Source: Verrucomicrobium spinosum DSM 4136 = JCM 18804
GTDB lineage: Bacteria; Verrucomicrobiota; Verrucomicrobiia; Verrucomicrobiales; Verrucomicrobiaceae
NCBI RefSeq assembly: GCF_000172155.1
Contig: NZ_ABIZ01000001.1
Coordinates: 5,365,105-5,429,104 of the forward strand
DNA: 64,000 bases
Reading direction: 5' to 3'
The notes below the pieces were generated by a model. It was not told where the DNA came from. It searched no databases and was given only the letters and a program-made list of their open reading frames with translations. The translations under genes were made by a program, and so were the position numbers. Below are positions 1 through 9,055 of the stretch, piece after piece; the first letter of the stretch is position 1, and each line of letters starts with the position of its first letter.

Positions 1-1705
1 CGCACGCGGCAGTATGCGTCCCCGCATGTGCATCCGCCGTGGTGTGTGACAGCATCAACGGATACACCCGCGTCTCCGCCCCGAAAGGCCCCACATCCTC
101 CGCGCCACTTGAGATGCCCGCGTTTGGATTGCGCATCACCGCCTCATAGGGCATGACCGCAAACATTACCGGATTCCGGTTAGAGCAGAAAAAATGACGC
201 CCCCAGTCATCAAAGGAAGCTCCAAACTGCCCGTACCCAGATGTTGGTTTGAGCCGACCCGTCACAGGATTCCACTTCAAGTTAGTGCGGGTGAAGTTCA
301 GCTTGCTCTCTGGAGACTCGGCCGGGTAGATCTCCTTGGTATCAAGACCGTTGTTGAAATAGAGATTCCCATCCAATCCCCAGCGGGGCGAGGAAACTTG
401 CAACTGTGAATGGTTGGGGTTGAACCCCTCCACCAACGGCTTGCGCTCGTCGGCCACGCCATCGCCGTTCGTATCACGGAGGAAAAGAATCTGTGTACGG
501 GTCGTCGCGATGAGCCCGTCCCGGCAGGGCGCAAGCCCTTGCACATGATCCATCTCCGGCGCGAAGGTCACCGCCCGGTCATACGTGCCGTCCCCATCAT
601 CATCGTAGAGGCATTGGATTCTCGACAACGGTGGTTTTCCCGGTCCTGCGCCCAGGGGATAGTCGATCATGTCCGCCACAAACATCCGGCCTTGGGCATC
701 CCAGCACACTTCCACGGGATCTCTGACCAAAGGCTCAGCCGCGACCAACTCCACCTCATAGGAACCATCAAGCTCAATGGACTTGCGGGTCTCTTCAGGC
801 GACCAGGCGCTCTCCCGGCTCTTTCTCACCGGGACATTGGTGCCACCTGATGCCGAGGCGGGATTCCAAGTTTCCTTGAACTTGCCCAGAGGATGAAGCT
901 CAAAACGTCGCACCAGCATCTCCGCCCCCTCCGTCTGCAGGCAGATCCGCCCCTCAGCAGGCTTGCACTCCAGCGCCTCATTCACCTCCACGCCGTTCAC
1001 ATAGTAGGTCAACTTGTCCCCCTCGGCGACCACCTCCATCCGGGTCCATTCATGGAACTTGGACTGTACATCGTTTTTCCCATAGAATCCCGCCTTGTCT
1101 GCCCAGTCCGGGTCGCGCTTCGCCCAGTTCAGCCGCTTCGGTTTTCCGTCGGTGCCCATGGGCAGCTTCTCTGAACCTCGCTGCCAGACCAGCTCTCCAT
1201 CGCGATCTTTGACAAACTCACCAGTCATCGTGGTGGGCACCGGCGTGCCGTCTTCAGTCTTGCCGGGAAGCACCAGGATGTCACCCGTGCCACCCTCGAT
1301 GATCTGGGCCTCTATGCTCGCCAGCCAGGTGCCGCCCACCGAACCTTCGGGTCCATGCCCATGCACCAGCACCCCGTTGTCGCGCGCCTTGTTTTCCCTC
1401 GAACCCATGGTCGGCCCTGGAAACTTGTACTCTATCACCAGGTGATAGTCCTTGTAGTCCGCCTTGGTGGCCAGATAACCAAAGCCGCGGCCGCTAATTT
1501 TGAGTTGCCCTTCCTCGCCGAACGTCCAGATCTGCTCCGGAGAGTCCTTGAGCGTCTGCTTCTGACTGACGAAGTAAGTCACCCCTGCGGACTTGATGGA
1601 CTGCAGGAGATCCACTTTGGCCGTGGGCACCTCCGCTCCGTGAAGCAACGGACTTAGGGGGGTCAAGGCAATCAAGCACGCGGCTGGAAAATGACGGAAG
1701 ATCAT
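1..1705 (-). CDS. DUF1080 (3-keto-disaccharide hydrolase-like) fused to PVC-type membrane-bound dehydrogenase, 3'-truncated by window edge
   Basis: The frame is open from an ATG at 1705 to base 1 without a stop, so the gene continues outside the window. Residues 1-23 form a signal peptide (MIFRHFPAACLIALTPL...). Residues of roughly 35-275 read as a DUF1080 / concanavalin-like domain (sequence FGYLATKADYKDYHLVIEYK, later DNGVLVHGHGPEG). From about residue 315 a beta-propeller dehydrogenase of the PVC membrane-bound family begins (ELVAAEPLVRDPVEVCWDAQ, then calcium-loop-like DDDGDGTYD and DTNGDGVADE). Such proteins usually end in a c-type cytochrome, which would lie beyond the window. They are secreted and thought to act in sugar oxidation or polysaccharide breakdown; the substrate cannot be told from sequence. 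It is divergent from the S41 protease gene that follows. Confidence 0.85.
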   Translation of the reverse strand, partial: MIFRHFPAACLIALTPLSPLLHGAEVPTAKVDLLQSIKSAGVTYFVSQKQTLKDSPEQIWTFGEEGQLKISGRGFGYLATKADYKDYHLVIEYKFPGPTMGSRENKARDNGVLVHGHGPEGSVGGTWLASIEAQIIEGGTGDILVLPGKTEDGTPVPTTMTGEFVKDRDGELVWQRGSEKLPMGTDGKPKRLNWAKRDPDWADKAGFYGKNDVQSKFHEWTRMEVVAEGDKLTYYVNGVEVNEALECKPAEGRICLQTEGAEMLVRRFELHPLGKFKETWNPASASGGTNVPVRKSRESAWSPEETRKSIELDGSYEVELVAAEPLVRDPVEVCWDAQGRMFVADMIDYPLGAGPGKPPLSRIQCLYDDDGDGTYDRAVTFAPEMDHVQGLAPCRDGLIATTRTQILFLRDTNGDGVADERKPLVEGFNPNHSQLQVSSPRWGLDGNLYFNNGLDTKEIYPAESPESKLNFTRTNLKWNPVTGRLKPTSGYGQFGASFDDWGRHFFCSNRNPVMFAVMPYEAVMRNPNAGISSGAEDVGPFGAETRVYPLMLSHTTADAHAGTHTAAC

Positions 1706-2014
1706 GGCGGCAGGAATACGCATCATGCGACAAGAGTATTACTATTTCCGCTACAAGGTGCTCGCCGGCTCCCCTCACCGCAAGCCATTTAAGCCCCGCA
1801 TCCCTCTATTTACAAGGAATCAGGCATATTAGTACCAGTCCCAACGCCTCCCCCACCCCCGCAAGAATATCACCCAACATGATCTTTTTATAACACCACC
1901 CCTCACCCCCTTCCTGACTCTCTCACTGGCCCACGCTATGCACAGCATCCTCTCAAGCGTTTGATGATGGTATGGTGCCCCCCCGGCCCTCCCACACTTC
2001 AAGCTCCAACCCCC
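1706..2014. other. Intergenic region between two divergent genes
   Basis: This 309-base stretch separates the start of the dehydrogenase gene from the first likely start of the S41 protease gene. It must contain both promoters, but I could not fix convincing -35/-10 pairs. An in-frame ATG at 1961 would extend the protease by 18 residues; the ATG at 2015 is preferred because it begins directly with a signal peptide. Confidence 0.5.
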
Positions 2015-3319
2015 ATGCATTCGCCCTTCGTCACTTTGCTTTTCATGGGCACTCTGGGCTGGCTGTCCACGGCCCCCTTGATACCCGCCCAGGCAACCGG
2101 CGACCTCCCTTCTGATGTCGCGTTTCTGCTGGACCAGTTCAAAATGCAGGCCGCACCGCTGCTAAACAGCAAGAAGATCGACTGGAAAATTGTGCGTACC
2201 GAATTCACTGCCGCGGCCCCCGATGCAAAAACAGACCATGATCAATATCAGTTGGTATCTCGACTCCTCAGCCGCCTCCAAGATGGCCACGCGACGATCA
2301 CCCATTCCACGATCAAGGCTGACGACCTCTCAAAGGGAAGACGCAACACCGGACCTCGCGTACACCTCGCGGTGAGCAACGACACCATACTCGTAAGGGC
2401 TGCGTTCAAGGATGCGGAACAGGCTGGCCTCAAACCTGGACAGCGGGTTAACCGCATCGACGGGAAGTCCGCGCTCGACTGGCTCAAATAGCAAACTCAG
2501 GCCCTGCAAAACCGTGGATCCAGCTTCTCAACTCCCCAGCAGGCGCTCTACGCCGCGTGTCATTGGGGACTGGCGGACTGGGAAGGCACCGAGATCACTT
2601 TCGAAGTCACCACCGCTGCTGGCGAAGAATTGACCGTCAAACGTCAACGCAATGGCGGCCCAAACTTCGTCCCCATCGGTCCCATCTTCCCGCCAGAAAA
2701 TCTACAGAGCGTAGGACGCCAGAGCTACGGTCGGACCGCAGACGGTAACGGCTACATCCACCTGCGCGACATCCCAGGAGACCTCCCCCAGCAACTCGAT
2801 CAGATTTTGAAAACCCTTGGAGACATCCCCGGCCTCATTCTGGACATGCGCGCCAATGGCGGCGGGGGCTGCGATCACGAGGCCGTGTTCGGGCGGTTTC
2901 TCGCCATCGGCCCATCGCTCGGTCAGCACCGCGGCCTTTCCGGGAACTCCTGTACGGGCCCCATGGTGGTCATCATCGATGCTGGCGTTCGCTCCGCGGG
3001 CGAGACCATTGCTGGCATGTTCAAAGAAGACGTCCGAGCCTACCTGATCGGCGACACTCCCACCGCTGGAACTTCCTCCCAAAAACAAAAGATCACCACC
3101 CCCAGTGGAAAATTCACCGTCCGATTCTCCGTCAGAAGCAACATGCAGCGCTTCAACGGTGGACGCGGGATCGAAGGCATCGGCATTCCCCCTCATGAAC
3201 TGGTGCCAACCAACGCGGTTGATCTCACGCAGCGGGAAGACACAAAGATCAAGCGGGCGACGGCACTCTTGAAATCCGGATTCCCGCAGGGCACCGTGAA
3301 ATACAACACCACCCGTTAA
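2015..3319 (+). pseudogene. Secreted PDZ/S41-family (C-terminal-processing-like) protease interrupted by an in-frame TAG
   Basis: Two open stretches, 2015-2488 and 2492-3319, lie in the same reading frame and are separated only by TAG at 2489-2491 (codon 159 of 434). The first begins with a signal peptide ending near APLIPAQA and holds a PDZ-like segment (AEQAGLKPGQRVNRIDGKSA). The second holds the S41 fold: LILDMRANGGGG, then VIIDAGVRSAGE with the likely nucleophile Ser327, then AGTSSQKQ. S41 proteases cleave periplasmic or secreted proteins. No frameshift is present, so a single base change (for example CAG or AAG to TAG) or a sequencing error would explain the break. The N-terminal part alone would lack the catalytic residues, so the gene is inactive unless the stop is read through. 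Confidence 0.75.
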
Positions 3320-3326
3320 GATTCAA

Positions 3327-4283
3327 TCATAGCTTCCCATTCCCCCCAGAGGCCAAAGCAGCCCCTTTGAGAGTGAAGGAAGTCGCTGACTCCTTTTCAC
3401 CACCTGCTCCGCTCGCGGCTTTTGCCGCGGGGACAGTCTTCGCCAACGGCTCCCCTTCCTCCCGTAGCAACTCCTCATCCGCCTTCGGCAGATGCACGAA
3501 ATCACTTTCCGGCACAGGGACCGGCTCACTGGTGGCCACAGCCTTGGATTTCCCTTTGCTTCGCACCTTCCCTGCCGCAGCGGTGGCGGCTTCAGCACGT
3601 TTTTCCTCTTCCGTTTTCGGGCTGATCAGACCGCCGGAGACGATCAGTTTCATGGCCTCCTCAACGGTCAATGGGGCATCTTCCAAACGACTCGTCTCCG
3701 TAACGATCACAAGGCCCGTCATGGGACTGAGGGCGGCAGGGAGCAGCACGGCACTCATGCCCGCACCTGACTTGGGATCAATATACTGACCGGTCACAAA
3801 GCCAAGCATCTTCAAGCCCGGGGAGGGGTAGTCCACGTACACCACCCGCTTGAAGCTTTTGACCCCTCCAAACCCCTTGAACGAGTCCATGACTTGTTTC
3901 ATGAACTTGTAGATGAAGGCGACCAGTGGGATGCGCAGGAGGAACTTCTCCAGCGCGGAAACCACCCTGACCCCCAGGACGTTCGTCGCCATGACACCCA
4001 AGGCCACGAGGAACACGATGGGGATCAGGAATCCCAGGAAATTCATGAACTGCAGCAAGCGGGGATCGTGGGTGTCAATCATCCACGCCACCGGCACCGC
4101 CTGATTATAGATGGCGGCGAAGAACTCCAGCAACGGAATGCTCACCTGCTTCAGGGTCGCATACACGATCTGAAGAATCCAGAAGGTCACCACCAGCGGA
4201 GTCACCAGCGCCAGCCCGGCCAGGAACTTGTTGCGCACCCAGATGATTGGGTGTCGCAGAGGTGGAGGTGTGGGCTCAGCCAT
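3327..4283 (-). CDS. DUF502 family integral membrane protein
   Basis: The 318-residue protein matches the DUF502 pattern: two hydrophobic hairpins near the N terminus (about residues 20-42, LAGLALVTPLVVTFWILQIV, and about 75-100, FLGFLIPIVFLVALGVMATN), then LRIPLVAFIYKFMKQVMDSF and a conserved soluble part (VVYVDYPSPGLKMLGFVTGQ). The last 90 residues are a charged Ala/Lys/Glu-rich tail typical of a disordered extension. The ATG at 4283 (MAEPTPPPLRH) is chosen over one 69 bases upstream because the family starts close to the first membrane segment. The family's function is unknown. It converges with the broken protease gene, only 7 bases away. Confidence 0.85.
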   Translation of the reverse strand: MAEPTPPPLRHPIIWVRNKFLAGLALVTPLVVTFWILQIVYATLKQVSIPLLEFFAAIYNQAVPVAWMIDTHDPRLLQFMNFLGFLIPIVFLVALGVMATNVLGVRVVSALEKFLLRIPLVAFIYKFMKQVMDSFKGFGGVKSFKRVVYVDYPSPGLKMLGFVTGQYIDPKSGAGMSAVLLPAALSPMTGLVIVTETSRLEDAPLTVEEAMKLIVSGGLISPKTEEEKRAEAATAAAGKVRSKGKSKAVATSEPVPVPESDFVHLPKADEELLREEGEPLAKTVPAAKAASGAGGEKESATSFTLKGAALASGGNGKL

Positions 4284-4553
4284 GGCAGGGTTATTTTTCG
4301 GTGCAGAAGAGTTGTCAGTTACGGGCACGGACAAAGAGAACGACAGCAGCAATACGGGGCGGGTTCAATCTCTCCGTGCACGATTTTGCGGCATTCTTCG
4401 AGCCCGACTCAGGGATTGCATTCACACAGGCGCCGAGAACCCGGCCGTGAAAACAGCGCGTTAACCTATGATGCCCAGAGAATTGCAACAAGGTCACCCC
4501 TCTCCCGGGCGCTCCGGCATCGTAGAACGATGCCGGTTCTGTGCCCCTGCTTT

Positions 4554-6677
4554 TTATCCCTTCACCATCTCGGTAGGCAGCGCCGCCCCTTCCTCCCGCT
4601 TGTCCGACTTGTCCGACTTGTCCAGAAAATGCAAGATCACTGCATAAACTAGGAAAGCCGATTGCAGAGCCCAGAAGCGGTAGAGCCAAGTCCAGACGCC
4701 ATCCGTGAATCCGTACGCATGCAGCCCCACTCCAAGCTGATTGGTGCCAAACCAGGAAAACGCCACGATCATCCCCAAGACGATGTTCGAAGCATGGAAA
4801 CCGACTTCCCGGATATAGCCACCGAGGCGTGCGTGCAGAATGATCAGATTCATGAGCACGATCATGAGCGCTCCGTTCTCCTTGGGATCCCATCCCCAGA
4901 AGCGACCCCATGAGTAGTTGGCCCAGATGCCTCCCAACACCGTGCCCACCAGGGAAAGGAACAGGCCGGCCATTACAAAGGCGTAGGCCATGCGGCTGAT
5001 GTCCTTGGAAGTCTCGTCCTTGTGCTTGGCGATGCCAAAGAGTCGCATCACGAAGTAGATCATCGAAAAGATGGCGGCCACCATGCCAGCTGCGTAGCCG
5101 AGGTTGATACAGGGCACATGTGTGGACAGCCAGAAGTTCGTGATCAACACCGCCTGCAGTTCCTGAAGCGTGTCAGCGCCGTCCATTTCCATGAATCGCA
5201 GGGAGAGGAAGAGTCCAGACATCCCCGCCAGACAGGCCACCGCCAGCCCGAGCCCCTTGGCCCGACGACCAAACCCCTCCATCAGCAGTCCCAGCCAGAC
5301 GGATGAAACCGCGATGAACAAGATGGTCTCATAGAGTGTCGTGATAGGAGGCCGCTCCATGATCAGGCAGCGGACCACAATCCCCGTGGTCCCGTAGCCC
5401 GCGCCAGCAAGCATGAGCAGCCAGCACAGGGCGCGTACAATCCTGCCCCAGAGAGCCTCCGGCGCCACCCAGCTCAATCCCAGCGCAATCGTACCCGCCA
5501 CAAAGAGGATAAGCGCATAGTAAAAGTAGTCCTTCTGGTGGTACTTCAGCTCCATCGCAATGTGACCGCTCTCCCCACGTTCCGCGGCAGATTTCACCAC
5601 ATGATTGTGAAACGCCTCCAGGCTGTTTTTGAACTTGGCCACATCCATCCGGCTCCGGTAAATGTTCTCATATTCAGCCAGCAGCTTGAGTTCATCCGCC
5701 TTGGCCGCGGTTCCTTCGATGGCCGTCTGCAGCACAGAACCCGGCCCGTACCAGATCTCCACCTTTTGGTCGTCAGGCGGAAAGATGCGGAGCACCGTTT
5801 CCGAATTGCCACTCATCAGCGCGCCCAACACAGCGCGAAAATACTCGCGCAGCCAAGGATTGTTCATAGGTGCCGCCGCTTCCGGGTGCGCCTGTAGATG
5901 CGCCTGAATTTTGGGAACCAAGGCTGCGACACTCACTTTCCCACTCTCGCCTGCTGCGAGGATGTCGGTCGGCACCGTGGCGGCCAGACCGCCAAACGGA
6001 TCGCGGGCAAAGTCGAAATGCCCCATGATCATTTCGTAGTCGAGGAAATCCATCGCCAGCTTGCCGAGCGCCCGCTGCACCGGGTTGCGGTTCTTGGAGT
6101 CCACCTCGCGGATCTCCTGCATCTTTTTCATCAGGTTCGACCGGCCTGACACCAGCTCGTTGTAAGAGTAGCGATCCCGCTTGTTCTTGGCTTTAACGCC
6201 GATCTCAATGATCGCATCCGAGTTGTCCACGATGAAGACCCGCAGATCCTTCGCAATGTCCGGGCGGAACCAGGTGAGAGCCAGCCATTCGGTGGCACTC
6301 AATTTGTAGGGCTTGCCCTTGGCATTGAGCAACTCCTTGCCCGTGACCGGATCGGTGAGCGGCTTGCCAGAGGACTTTGCATCCTCCGTCACTGGGATGG
6401 ACTGCCGCCCGCTGAAGCGCAGCAAGCGAAAGCGCGCGATCGTATCCAACGGCTTGATTCGCCCAGACTCCTGGGCCGGCAAGCCAGCCAGCAGAGCAAC
6501 GACTTCCGGGTCCAACACCGTCGCCAGATCCGCCATCTGCGGAGCCGCCGGAAGCTGGACTTTTTCTGCCGGTGCCGGCACAGGCGCTGCGGGCGCAGGC
6601 GCGGGATCTTGCGCCACCAACGCGGTCGCAGGCACCACTGCGGCAAGAAACAGGCTGAGGAAAGAACGAACAATCAT
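4554..6677 (-). CDS. ccsA: Cytochrome c biogenesis protein CcsA/CcsB-type haem handling subunit
   Basis: This 707-residue protein has a signal peptide (1-22), a long periplasmic region (to about 375) and a C-terminal bundle of about eight membrane segments. The haem-handling WWD-like motif is present as WGRFWGWDPKE at residues 590-600, with candidate haem-ligand histidines in nearby segments (WLSTHVPCIN, and the His of HASNIVLGM). CcsA works with ResB in System II maturation: it moves haem across the membrane and attaches it to CXXCH motifs. The start overlaps the stop of resB by ATGA (6674-6677), which shows translational coupling. The fused periplasmic N-terminal half makes the protein longer than the usual 300-400 residues; its role is not known to me. 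Confidence 0.9.
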   Translation of the reverse strand: MIVRSFLSLFLAAVVPATALVAQDPAPAPAAPVPAPAEKVQLPAAPQMADLATVLDPEVVALLAGLPAQESGRIKPLDTIARFRLLRFSGRQSIPVTEDAKSSGKPLTDPVTGKELLNAKGKPYKLSATEWLALTWFRPDIAKDLRVFIVDNSDAIIEIGVKAKNKRDRYSYNELVSGRSNLMKKMQEIREVDSKNRNPVQRALGKLAMDFLDYEMIMGHFDFARDPFGGLAATVPTDILAAGESGKVSVAALVPKIQAHLQAHPEAAAPMNNPWLREYFRAVLGALMSGNSETVLRIFPPDDQKVEIWYGPGSVLQTAIEGTAAKADELKLLAEYENIYRSRMDVAKFKNSLEAFHNHVVKSAAERGESGHIAMELKYHQKDYFYYALILFVAGTIALGLSWVAPEALWGRIVRALCWLLMLAGAGYGTTGIVVRCLIMERPPITTLYETILFIAVSSVWLGLLMEGFGRRAKGLGLAVACLAGMSGLFLSLRFMEMDGADTLQELQAVLITNFWLSTHVPCINLGYAAGMVAAIFSMIYFVMRLFGIAKHKDETSKDISRMAYAFVMAGLFLSLVGTVLGGIWANYSWGRFWGWDPKENGALMIVLMNLIILHARLGGYIREVGFHASNIVLGMIVAFSWFGTNQLGVGLHAYGFTDGVWTWLYRFWALQSAFLVYAVILHFLDKSDKSDKREEGAALPTEMVKG

Positions 6678-7984
6678 GGCGTGGCAGGGTTGGTGGTGCT
6701 GGCGCTGGAGGAGGCCTCCGGCTGGAAAGCTTTGGTGGAACGGGAAGCAGGTTTACGGAGGAAGCGGACCAGTTGGGCAATCATGTGACCAAGCATGCCA
6801 GCCATCGTCGCGAGCATGGCGTAGAGCGGCCAGTGATCAGAGGGGTTGTTCACCACCTGCAGCGTGGAAGACTCCACCATGGCGCCTCCCCGCTCGCCCA
6901 CATCGAATGCCGACTGGAACAAGGCAAACCCCTCATCGCGCAGCGGTTCATTCATGGTGATGATCTTCTTCTCTTCGTTCTCACCGGTGATCTTGGTGAT
7001 CACACTGGTAAACTTGCGCGCGCGCTCCGTACCAGGGTGGACTTCGCGCTGAAAGTCATCCAAGCGCACGGAGAACGGCAGCTTGTAGGTCTTTCTTGTA
7101 AGGGAGATGCCATAGACCTCGTCCCCCACCTTCACAGAGAAGGGGGCAGCCGCGAAGCGCCACAGGATACCTTTCACAGCCTCCCCACCCTTCTTGGGGG
7201 TGACCTTCACATACGCACCGTCAGCATTGCGCTCCTGTTCGAGCTCCTCTTTGAGGGTCTGCAGGAAATATCCGTCCGCCACCTCCCGGCTGGTTGAGGA
7301 ACCTGCCGCCTTTTTGGGGGCAGAGTTCACCTCGTAGTTCATGACCATCAGGTCGAAAGGAAGATCCTTGTTCACGAAAGTGCGGGCCTTGCCACCCGTC
7401 AGATCCTGAAACTGACGTCCGGGAATCACCATCGCCGTCCTCTTCCCATCCTTTGAGACGGGTTCCAGACGCTCGATCTCAATCACCACATCGTGAAAGC
7501 TCTGAAACTCATCCGCCACCTGTCCTTCAGCCAGTCGCACCGCTCCCTCTTTCTTGAAGACGAAGGAGACAAGCCCCGCCACCAGCATGAACACAATGGA
7601 ACCGTGAGTGACGATGACCCCAAACGTGCGGCCTGTCTTGCGAATACGAATGAGCCCCCCAAGGACCATGTTCACGGTCAGGACCGCCATGAGGGTCATG
7701 CCGCCTGGAATCAGCACCGGCAGGTTCCAGTTGCCCTGATAGTGGACGTGCATGGCGCGGAGGCAACAGGCCAGATCCACGCTCGTGATCACAAAGGAAT
7801 CGAAGTACTTCCTCACACTGTCATACAGGCCATGCTCCACCTGTTCCAGAGTCCCAAGGAAGGTGATCAGGAGCAGAAACACCAGCACCACTGTCGCCAG
7901 ACCAAAAGAGGCGAAGAAGTGATAGAGCTTCACGTGGAGCGGCACGGCAGATCGTGGCGGCGGAGTGGGCTTGACGGCAGGCAT
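6674..7984 (-). CDS. resB: Cytochrome c biogenesis protein ResB/Ccs1
   Basis: The 436-residue protein has the ResB layout: three N-terminal membrane segments (about residues 22-45, 90-112 and 122-143), a large periplasmic domain and a last segment near 383-405. The segment ending FKKEGAVRLAEGQ followed by the periplasmic domain is typical. ResB chaperones apocytochrome and forms the haem ligation complex with CcsA, encoded directly downstream with overlapping codons. The 38-residue C-terminal tail is Ser/Ala-rich and likely disordered. Three genes upstream on the same strand is the tri-haem membrane protein, a plausible client. Confidence 0.9.
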   Translation of the reverse strand: MPAVKPTPPPRSAVPLHVKLYHFFASFGLATVVLVFLLLITFLGTLEQVEHGLYDSVRKYFDSFVITSVDLACCLRAMHVHYQGNWNLPVLIPGGMTLMAVLTVNMVLGGLIRIRKTGRTFGVIVTHGSIVFMLVAGLVSFVFKKEGAVRLAEGQVADEFQSFHDVVIEIERLEPVSKDGKRTAMVIPGRQFQDLTGGKARTFVNKDLPFDLMVMNYEVNSAPKKAAGSSTSREVADGYFLQTLKEELEQERNADGAYVKVTPKKGGEAVKGILWRFAAAPFSVKVGDEVYGISLTRKTYKLPFSVRLDDFQREVHPGTERARKFTSVITKITGENEEKKIITMNEPLRDEGFALFQSAFDVGERGGAMVESSTLQVVNNPSDHWPLYAMLATMAGMLGHMIAQLVRFLRKPASRSTKAFQPEASSSASTTNPATP

Positions 7985-8115
7985 TGACGGGAAAGAGTTG
8001 CGGTTCGCAGTAAAAATTGAGAGGTGGATCCGGAGTGATGGCTTCCGCTCCGCTGAGGCTGATTTCGGATTTAGATCAGAACTTTTTCCATGAACCCAGG
8101 CAGGCGCTCATGAGA

Positions 8116-8823
8116 TTATCGTTTCAGGCTGATGGAGCTCGCAAACTGGTCGAAAGCGGCCTCATTCTTGACAACAAGGTCTTTTGGACCCGTGAGTTTG
8201 ACAAAAAGCGTGAACTCGGGGGCTTCCTGGACCAGCCCGAGCATACGAAAGCCGGTGGCGGCGGCTTCTGCACCCACCCCTTTGAAATCACCATCGAACG
8301 CCACAAAGGTGGCATCCCGACCCACAAAGGTCTTTTTGGGAAGCGCGGCCAGTTCCGCTTCCGAGTAGGGCGGCAGCCCCATTTGGGTCCGCCAGCGATT
8401 GACGTTCGCCGCAAGACCGCCCGCCTGGCCCGGCATGATCGAGAGATAGCACTCCCCTTCCTGATTGGGTCCGAATCTCAGATCGATCAGCCGCATGCCG
8501 CCACCGGATCCCGCAGGTGCCTCCGTCCAGCCTTCCGGAGTGATCCATGCGAGCGGATTCTCAGCGGGTGGCTGTGCTTGTTGGGTGTCGAAGAACCTCT
8601 CGGCACTGGTCGCTTCCGCCTTGGGCATGATGGCATGCTCAGAAATCACACGAGACTCTTTGATCTCCATGCTCTCTGTCAGGCGCTCACAAGAGCTCAG
8701 CAACAGCCCTGCGCTGATCCCCATAGACATCCCCATGCCGGTCAATACCGACCCTCTGGATTGCTGGACATTGCGTCCAGGCTCGCGGCCGGTCACTTTC
8801 GTCATGCTGAAAAAACGGTTCAT
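8116..8823 (-). CDS. Predicted lipoprotein of unknown function
   Basis: The ATG at 8823 is preceded by a good Shine-Dalgarno-like run (GGAAGAAGAGG). An unusually long N-region is followed by the hydrophobic stretch MGISAGLLLSSC, whose LSSC is a lipobox. The mature part (about 190 residues) includes WITPEGWTEAPAGSGGGMR and ends in SISLKR. This resembles a family of PVC proteins that precede cytochrome c maturation genes, but I do not recognise a named domain. It lies 131 bases upstream of resB on the same strand, so a link to cytochrome maturation is possible and unproven. Confidence 0.75.
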   Translation of the reverse strand: MNRFFSMTKVTGREPGRNVQQSRGSVLTGMGMSMGISAGLLLSSCERLTESMEIKESRVISEHAIMPKAEATSAERFFDTQQAQPPAENPLAWITPEGWTEAPAGSGGGMRLIDLRFGPNQEGECYLSIMPGQAGGLAANVNRWRTQMGLPPYSEAELAALPKKTFVGRDATFVAFDGDFKGVGAEAAATGFRMLGLVQEAPEFTLFVKLTGPKDLVVKNEAAFDQFASSISLKR

Positions 8824-8996
8824 CCTCTTCTTCCTTAGGCTGGCTCCCGCCCGGGCATCAAGCCGTGAGTGGTCATTTCGTGACGGGAGACAAGGTGGAT
8901 ATATACGCACCAGGGCGGGTTGTCGTTGCGGATCAGTCAGAGTGGTGTTTGCAGTGCGGCAAAACGCCGCACCTTCATTCCGAGATCATCAAAAGT

Positions 8997-9037
8997 TCTG
9001 AAGGGGCTCCGATCAAGTCGCCAGCTACCCCTTCAGA
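8997..9037 (-). terminator. Inverted repeat downstream of the tri-haem gene, possible terminator
   Basis: A perfect 10-base inverted repeat (TCTGAAGGGG, 8997-9006, with CCCCTTCAGA, 9028-9037) spans a 21-base loop. It begins 19 bases after the stop codon of the 1196-residue gene on the minus strand and is followed by ACTTTT. The T-run is short, so termination would be weak; it may instead be a 3' stabilising stem. Confidence 0.45.
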
Positions 9038-9055
9038 TCGTCATTTCCATCTGCC

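Noticed and set aside
8954-8972. Hairpin GTGCGGC/GCCGCAC as terminator
   Set aside because: No T-run follows on either strand; the better stem for the tri-haem gene is 8997-9037.
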